From Rhodospirillales bacterium (lineage in GTDB: Bacteria > Pseudomonadota > Alphaproteobacteria > Micavibrionales > Micavibrionaceae): DNA of 64,000 nucleotides. The stretch spans positions 682,001-746,000 of the forward strand of contig CP060239.1 in assembly GCA_023898785.1 (NCBI GenBank). Direction: 5' to 3'. The notes below the pieces were generated by a model. The model searched no databases. It was not told where the DNA came from and saw nothing but the letters and a program-made list of their open reading frames with translations. A program made the position numbers and the translations under genes. Positions 59,015 through 64,000 of this stretch are shown piece after piece (position 1 is the stretch's first letter; the number at the start of each line of letters is the position of its first letter).

Positions 59015-60520
59015 TTACTGCTTACATTCAAGCGTCCGGTAGGCTGGAAAAGTTACAAACACATCTGTTCCCTTGCCAACTTCTGATTCGATATGAAGTG
59101 TTCCATCATGCAAATCAACCATGGCCTTGGCCAAAGGCAGGCCTAGACCTGTGCCTTCAATTGTTGAATTTTCCTCTCCGCTTGTCACCTGCCCAAACGG
59201 TTCCATCGCCTGTTCAATTTTGCCATCGGGAATGCCTTTGCCCTGATCAGAAACTTTTATCTGTATTCCCTTATCATCAAGCATATAGGCTGATACGGTT
59301 ACGGTTTTTCCAGCCTCAGAGAATTTCATGGCATTCGTAACCAAATTGATCAGGACCTGGCGAATTAAGCGCTGATCAGCTTTAATATTGGGAAGATCCT
59401 TATCAACCTTGATGACCAAACGAATGTTACTGCCAAAGGCCCGAGAGTCCATCATACGTATAACCGACTCGATTAATCCTCCAACGTCCATTTCTCCTTC
59501 GTCAACCTCAATTCTACCCGCTTCAATTTTGGACATGTCGAGAACTTCGTTAATGATAGACAGCAGGTGCCGCGCGCTTGAGTGGACATCGCCGATATAC
59601 TCTTTGTATTTTTCATGCCCCAACGGACCGAATGTTTCCTTGATCATCATTTCTGAAAAACCGAGGATCGCATTCATCGGTGTGCGGAGTTCATGACTCA
59701 TGTTTGCTAGGAACACAGATTTAGCGCGATTAGCAGCATCGGCTTGGTCCTTGGCCATGCGCAAGGATTGTTCCATCTGTTTACGCAAGGTGATGTCCAT
59801 CACTGTTGTGACCTGAAAGCGCCGTTTCTGGCTTAGTTCGAGAGTCGCTGTTGTATACAGGGCATTGGCAATAGAACCGTCTTTGCGGATAATCTTCATT
59901 TCACCTGAAGAGCGCAACCCTGAGCGGATATATTCTTCATGGTTACGCCGGGCGAGTTCGCGTTCGTCGGGCGTGATTATACTGATAACTTCCTGGTTAA
60001 CCAGTTCGTCTCGTGACCAGCCGAACGCCCTAATAAAACTATCATTTACGCGTACAACGCGAGCATTTACATCTGTCACGACAATCCCAACCTCGCTCAC
60101 TTCGAAGATTGAGGTTAGGAGTGAAATTGCATCGTCGCGCTCGCGCTGGACAATTGATTGATCTGCAACGTCAAACTGCCCGATAACATCAAGATATTCT
60201 ACATTCCCCTCTTCGTCCAAAATTGGACTGATATAAAATCCGTGAACACGTACAGTTCCAGGAACGCTTGGCAAAGACTGAATGGTTACAGAGCGTTTTT
60301 TAGATATAGCGACTTCGAAAGATTGTTCAAAGTGGATAGCGTTTTCCGTATTCATGAATTTTTTTATGTTTTGCCCAACGACCTGTTTTTTATCAGATCC
60401 AAAATAGTCAAGACCGAGTTGATTTGTGGCTTCAACGCAGTATGCCCCATCGCTTGCCTGCTTCACTATGAAGCGCGGAATGCGCATCTCGTTAAAAAAT
60501 TTTAAATATTCTTTGGACAT
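59015..60520 (-). CDS. Soluble PAS sensor histidine kinase
   Basis: 501 aa without transmembrane helices. Order: PAS-like domain (residues about 10-115, RIPRFIVKQASDGAYCVEATNQLGLDYFG), second PAS with PAC (about 140-250, VGIVVTDVNARVVRVNDSFIRAFGWSRDELV...MKIIRKDGSIANALYTTATLE), HisKA with phospho-acceptor His276 in NMSHELRTPMNAILGFSEMM, and HATPase (LVTNAMKFSE; DQGKGIPDGKI; GTGLGLPLAKAMVDLH). No receiver domain. A second gene with a degenerate GGDEF domain lies 23 bases upstream on the same strand, so they are likely one operon. Signal unknown; response regulator elsewhere. Confidence 0.93.
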   Translation of the reverse strand: MSKEYLKFFNEMRIPRFIVKQASDGAYCVEATNQLGLDYFGSDKKQVVGQNIKKFMNTENAIHFEQSFEVAISKKRSVTIQSLPSVPGTVRVHGFYISPILDEEGNVEYLDVIGQFDVADQSIVQRERDDAISLLTSIFEVSEVGIVVTDVNARVVRVNDSFIRAFGWSRDELVNQEVISIITPDERELARRNHEEYIRSGLRSSGEMKIIRKDGSIANALYTTATLELSQKRRFQVTTVMDITLRKQMEQSLRMAKDQADAANRAKSVFLANMSHELRTPMNAILGFSEMMIKETFGPLGHEKYKEYIGDVHSSARHLLSIINEVLDMSKIEAGRIEVDEGEMDVGGLIESVIRMMDSRAFGSNIRLVIKVDKDLPNIKADQRLIRQVLINLVTNAMKFSEAGKTVTVSAYMLDDKGIQIKVSDQGKGIPDGKIEQAMEPFGQVTSGEENSTIEGTGLGLPLAKAMVDLHDGTLHIESEVGKGTDVFVTFPAYRTLECKQ

Positions 60521-60543
60521 TTCAACCTTAGCATTCTTGCTTT

Positions 60544-61446
60544 TTAAGCGTTCTTTTCAGAATCACTCAAAATATAGCGCTGTAGCGGACTAAGTTCCTG
60601 ATAGGTCAGGACAGTGCCTTGCTCTTTTATTTGTGTATCCAAATCAACATACAGATTGTCTATCAGATCTTCGATCTTATCCGCTGGAATCGGAGATGCA
60701 ACACAGCAGGACATAGATATATTATTTCTGTCATTCAAGGCGGCCAATGCCTCACTTTTCTCCAGTAACTCCCGCAAACGCTCAAGCGCTCTTTGACCTT
60801 TTGATATGTCTGACTGTTTAATGCACATAATAAAATGATTGCGGCTCACCCTGTATGCCTCGTCGTATGTACGCAATGTTTTTTGGATCAGCTCGGCCAC
60901 CGTTTTCACCAGTTCATCAGCTTTTTCCTGCCCGGCTGTTTTTTCAAATTTTGCAAAGTTATCAATACGCGCCAAGCCGACACAGAACGGATAACCTTCG
61001 CGTGAAAGACGATCCAGTTCAATTTGAAGTCCGCTCTTCATTACAACATTGTTTTTCAATCCTGAGAAAACATCAAAGCCCCATTCTTCCAGCACGATTG
61101 TCTGTGTGAAATTCTGCAATTCTATTATGTACGCGCGAAAATTATTATAAAACCGGCTAAAATTTTCCTTCGTTATATCCTTTTCACATGTGCTTGAAAG
61201 TGTTAGCAGCCCATGATGTGCTTCTAATAACTGTCTTCGCCGCGTGTCATAGCGCTCGTCAATGTCGATAGCTTTCAGTGATAGGTCCTGAAGCCATTCT
61301 ACAAACTTCCGGGGAGACGCAGTGGACTCTGCCTGTTCTTTTAAAAAAAAGGACTTTGCCAGTACGTTTTGGCACCAAAACTGGTACTCATCCGTAAATT
61401 CCTGGATAATCATGAGTTGATTATTGAGTGTTTTTTGAATAGCCAT
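60544..61446 (-). CDS. Degenerate GGDEF-domain protein
   Basis: 300 aa. N-terminal helical sensor-like domain (residues 1-130), then a GGDEF fold from about 140: FCVGLARIDNFAKFEKTAGQEKADELVKTVAELIQKTL, but the signature that should read GGDEF is SRNHF (residues 201-205) and the first metal-binding Asp is Arg160. So it cannot make c-di-GMP. A C-terminal helical tail is short. Likely a signalling scaffold or c-di-GMP/GTP-sensing relic that works with the histidine kinase encoded directly downstream. Confidence 0.8.
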   Translation of the reverse strand: MAIQKTLNNQLMIIQEFTDEYQFWCQNVLAKSFFLKEQAESTASPRKFVEWLQDLSLKAIDIDERYDTRRRQLLEAHHGLLTLSSTCEKDITKENFSRFYNNFRAYIIELQNFTQTIVLEEWGFDVFSGLKNNVVMKSGLQIELDRLSREGYPFCVGLARIDNFAKFEKTAGQEKADELVKTVAELIQKTLRTYDEAYRVSRNHFIMCIKQSDISKGQRALERLRELLEKSEALAALNDRNNISMSCCVASPIPADKIEDLIDNLYVDLDTQIKEQGTVLTYQELSPLQRYILSDSEKNA

Positions 61447-61555
61447 AGTTTTTCATCATGTTTTGCAAAAATTGGCATCGTGCCTTATTTGGAAGTTATA
61501 CCGTAATCGTATTGATTTGGTTAATAAAAAGCAGAAAAATTTCTTTTCCAATGAT

Positions 61556-62746
61556 TTAGTGCGTTCGCCACTCTTTTTCCAGCTTATCGAGGGTACCAGA
61601 ACGGATGGCGGCGCGAATTTCACGCATCAGGCGATTGATGGTGGCGACATTATGCTGGGCAAGAATTTGCAGCCCCAGAATTTCACCGCTTTTCAGCAAA
61701 TGGTGAATATAGGCTTTGGAGTAATCGCATGAGGCAGACACGCCGTTTTTTTCATCCAGAGGCGTTTTATCTTCGCGATAACATGCATTTTTGAGGTTAA
61801 TCGTCTCTCCGGGGTGGCCTTTCATCAGCGCGCTGCCATGGCGAGCCAGGCGGGTTGGGATAACGCAATCAAACGTATCAACGCCCATGCGCACGAAGCG
61901 GAACACATCCTTGATCTGGCCGATCCCGAGGAAATGCACAGGCCTATCCGGGTGCGCATAGGGGAGGCTCGCAGAAACAACGGTTTCCATTTCTTCGTCG
62001 CTGCCGCCCAGACAGCCGCCGACGGCGGTACCGAAAAACGGACGGTCTTTGGTGTATTCGGCGGAGATGCGGCGCAGATCGCTGTGCACGCCGCCCTGAA
62101 CGATGCCGTAGAGACCTTGAGCCCCGTTATCATGACGCTCAAACTCGGCAAGGCAGCGATCGCCCCAGCGCATACTCATTTCCATAGAGCGTGCAGTGTA
62201 GTCTTTATCGACGTGATACGGGGTGCATTCATCAAATTGCATGAGCAGATCCGCGCCGAGTTTGCGCTGGATTTCCATGGCGCTTTCGGGGGTGAGTTTG
62301 ATTTTGCGCCCATCAACGTAGGAGCGGAAAACACAGCCTTCCTCGGTGATTGAGATCAGGTTTTTATTCTCGTGGCCTTTATCTTGATTCTTACCCTTTA
62401 TTTCGTTGGCCATGGTCCCTTCGCCCAGCGAAAAGACCTGAAAGCCCCCGCTGTCGGTGAGGAGCGGGCCGTTCCAGTTCATGAATTCATGCAGTCCGCC
62501 TATTTTTTCGATCAGATCGGCGCCAGGCTGGAGCATCAGGTGGTAGGTGTTGGCGAGAATAATATCGGTTTTGGCCTCGATCATTTGCGCCGGGGAGAGC
62601 GCTTTGATAGCGGCTTTGGTGCCGCAAAAGATGTAATTGGGAGTTTCGATAACCCCGTGCGGGGTTTTAAGCACCCCCAGCCGCGCCCCGGATTTTGCGC
62701 CCCGGTGGGTGATGTCGTAAGCGAAATTGGGGTAAGCGATGGTCAT
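61556..62746 (-). CDS. tgt: tRNA-guanine transglycosylase Tgt, atypical zinc site
   Basis: 396 aa. TIM barrel with LLTDSGGFQVFSLGEG (the catalytic Asp is in DSGGFQ), QFDECTPYHVDKDYTARSM, LYGIVQGGVHSDLR, GGCLGGSDEEME and VDTFDCVIPTRLARHG, all as in bacterial Tgt that inserts preQ1 at G34. At the structural zinc site, where bacterial enzymes have CxCxxC before a YSRAYLHHL-type block, this protein reads KNGVSASCDYSKAYIHHL: only one Cys is left. A zinc-free or differently stabilised enzyme is implied. Confidence 0.93.
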   Translation of the reverse strand: MTIAYPNFAYDITHRGAKSGARLGVLKTPHGVIETPNYIFCGTKAAIKALSPAQMIEAKTDIILANTYHLMLQPGADLIEKIGGLHEFMNWNGPLLTDSGGFQVFSLGEGTMANEIKGKNQDKGHENKNLISITEEGCVFRSYVDGRKIKLTPESAMEIQRKLGADLLMQFDECTPYHVDKDYTARSMEMSMRWGDRCLAEFERHDNGAQGLYGIVQGGVHSDLRRISAEYTKDRPFFGTAVGGCLGGSDEEMETVVSASLPYAHPDRPVHFLGIGQIKDVFRFVRMGVDTFDCVIPTRLARHGSALMKGHPGETINLKNACYREDKTPLDEKNGVSASCDYSKAYIHHLLKSGEILGLQILAQHNVATINRLMREIRAAIRSGTLDKLEKEWRTH

Positions 62747-62758
62747 GATTTTTCTAAT

Positions 62759-62785
62759 AAAAAGCCCGCCAGAGCTTTGGCGGGC
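62759..62785 (-). terminator. Rho-independent terminator of rpmB
   Basis: On the minus strand: GCCCGCC, 8-base loop, GGCGGGC, then five T (62763 down to 62759). It lies between the rpmB stop and the tgt start, so rpmB and tgt are separate transcripts. Confidence 0.88.
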
Positions 62786-62810
62786 ATCTTAACGTTTTAA
62801 CGCCGTTTAC

Positions 62811-63104
62811 TTAAGCAGCTTTTGCACCCTTTGCCTTTTCAATAGCGGCTTTTACCGGACGCAATGCGGGATCGAGCTTGGTTTTGGCCGTTACGGTCAG
62901 ATAAGCATCAAAGCCGCCTTTGTGCTCAACCGTGCGCAGACCGGCAGAGCTGGCCTTTACTTTTACCCATTTATTCAAAGCTTCACTGTACAGGCTTGTA
63001 TCCTGAACATTGGGGAGGAATTTACGGCGCGTTCTATTCAAAGCGTGAGACACATTGTTCCCGCTCATTACGCTCTTTCCTGTAATCATGCATTTACGGC
63101 TCAT
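62811..63104 (-). CDS. rpmB: 50S ribosomal protein L28
   Basis: 97 aa. MSRKCMITGKSVMSGNNVSHALNRTRRKFLPNVQ is the standard alphaproteobacterial L28 start, and the length fits the long alphaproteobacterial version; the tail (AIEKAKGAKAA) is basic. Followed by its own terminator. Confidence 0.96.
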   Translation of the reverse strand: MSRKCMITGKSVMSGNNVSHALNRTRRKFLPNVQDTSLYSEALNKWVKVKASSAGLRTVEHKGGFDAYLTVTAKTKLDPALRPVKAAIEKAKGAKAA

Positions 63105-63172
63105 GGCCTGATTCCTTTATCTCGTGTTCATTCAGGTGCGGAAAGTAATCGAAAGAGCCCCTCTAAGTCAAG

Positions 63173-64000
63173 CTATAAAATACCGCCCCACATATAGGTG
63201 GCCAAAAGTACGGCGACAAACAGGATATGCGCCATGACATTGATATAGATCGCGCGGCGAAGGTGTTTATGATCAAGTTTCGCCGTTGCTCCTTCCGGGC
63301 CGACCCATTCGCCCTTTAACGCTGTTCCTGAAAGATCCTGCACAGCCCCACCGACTGAAACATTCAGCGCCCAAGACAAAGCTGAAACAGGTGCTCCGCC
63401 TTGCGCGTAGGGGGCGCGGTTTTTATGGCCGAACCATGCGGCAATGCCTTTATGCAGCCTGGCTGTTGGAGTTAGTCCTGCGGCGAGCGTGATCAGCAGG
63501 GCCGCAAAGAATGAGGGGATCATACCCATTAGCCGCTCTAATACCAATGGCACGGCGGCAAAACCGCTACCGAGGCCATTTTTTCCAAAACGCCAGCTGA
63601 GAGCAGTGAGCGCCACATAGGTGCAAGCAGCTGGAAAACCGCCGATTAAATACCACAGCGCCGGGGCGACGAGCCCCTTATCAAAGCTTCGGGCACTTAA
63701 GCTCACAGCGGCGCGGGTGACACCATAATCATCGCCGGCGGCGAGATTGATCCGTGTGGTGCGGGCGATGGCGTAAAAAGCCCCTTGCCCGACCGTATTG
63801 TTTTCCATTGTAAAATAGAGTTTTAAGAGCACAAACCAGATGCTTCCCGCGGCAAATAGCGAAGAAAGTAATATAATTCGCGTAATACCGTAAGCAGGCG
63901 TTTGCGCTGCAAATGTTTCGAAGCTTTGGCCGATGAAGGTGGCTAGAATAATCACGAGCACGCTTAAAAACAGCCCGCGAAACATCAAATCAGCCTGCGG
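63173..64000 (-). CDS. cobD: CobD/CbiB-family cobalamin biosynthesis protein, 5' end beyond the window
   Basis: The frame is open to the window end; ATG 63985 would give 271 aa less one, about 40-50 residues short of the usual length, so the N-terminus is missing. Seen are a hydrophobic helix (GLFLSVLVIILATFIGQSFE), the block GVTRAAVSLSARSFDKGLVAPALWYLIGGFPAACTYVALTALSW, typical for CbiB (RxxxxxxxEnxxDgvvaPlfw), and a conserved RLMGMIPSFFAALLITLAAGL. The C-terminal part GTALKGEWVGPEGATAKLDHKHLRRAIYI includes the acidic/basic loop of the family. It makes adenosylcobinamide phosphate precursor by adding aminopropanol. No other cob gene in the window. Confidence 0.85.
   Translation of the reverse strand, partial: PQADLMFRGLFLSVLVIILATFIGQSFETFAAQTPAYGITRIILLSSLFAAGSIWFVLLKLYFTMENNTVGQGAFYAIARTTRINLAAGDDYGVTRAAVSLSARSFDKGLVAPALWYLIGGFPAACTYVALTALSWRFGKNGLGSGFAAVPLVLERLMGMIPSFFAALLITLAAGLTPTARLHKGIAAWFGHKNRAPYAQGGAPVSALSWALNVSVGGAVQDLSGTALKGEWVGPEGATAKLDHKHLRRAIYINVMAHILFVAVLLATYMWGGIL

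Overview
The window reads as a gene-dense chromosomal segment of a free-living alphaproteobacterium of moderate GC. Support comes from conserved alphaproteobacterial gene orders: miaB-phoH-ybeY-corC-lnt-HTH-metK-trmB, rimP-nusA-infB-rbfA-truB-rpsO-pnp, fabA-fabB-fabI, an iscR-led suf operon, an NDUFS4-like complex I subunit, a SigF/NrsF-type sigma/anti-sigma pair, a Fur without the C-terminal CxxC, and DUF1491. Three palindromic repeats whose translation gives the familiar 'HCERSEAIQ' string also fit Rickettsiales/Holosporales/Micavibrionales/Rhodospirillales-like genomes. Placement at order level is inference only.

Layout. 1-3208: the 3' part of a QseC/PmrB-like sensor kinase, then a polyprenyl-phosphate glycosyltransferase, a LABN membrane protein and an ArnT-like glycosyltransferase. 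The stretch between kinase and glycosyltransferases holds a textbook PmrA/QseB-type direct repeat, so the four genes look like a regulated envelope (lipid A-like) glycan modification unit. 3209-5896: accessory stretch with a helicase-tail-like remnant, a DUF4402 secreted protein, HupE, a very AT-rich spacer and a candidate small RNA. 5897-14242: divergent KamA radical SAM enzyme, tRNA-Arg, NDUFS4-like protein, NrsF/ECF sigma, tRNA-Pro, DUF192-CBS-ABC exporter operon, patatin phospholipase, HAD phosphatase. 14354-20364: a giant membrane-anchored coiled-coil protein with TipN-like layout, an AGCS symporter and a small secreted protein. 20486-28588: housekeeping run from miaB to trmB. 28642-30474: a cysteine-rich secreted protein inserted between trmB and a leftover second copy of the trmB 3' end, followed by a membrane-anchored protein. 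30698-40778: transcription/translation operon (ylxR is absent between nusA and infB), then a lipoprotein, gpmA and pnp. 40886-44370: ugpQ and the unsaturated fatty acid operon. 44473-48606: several unrecognised genes, an SH3 protein and dusA. 48603-54955: suf operon containing two small membrane proteins of unknown role. 55073-58921: hairpin cluster, prfC, DUF1491 operon and fur. 59015-61446: soluble PAS histidine kinase and a catalytically degenerate GGDEF protein. 61556-64000: tgt (zinc ligands apparently lost), rpmB and a partial CobD/CbiB.

Most of the window is ordinary core genome. The most interesting items are the PmrA-box-controlled glycosyltransferase cluster, the duplicated trmB tail flanking a foreign-looking gene, the TipN-like protein with DnaA-box-like sites upstream, the membrane proteins embedded in the suf operon, the Tgt without its Cys zinc site, and the terminated small transcript near 5.5 kb.
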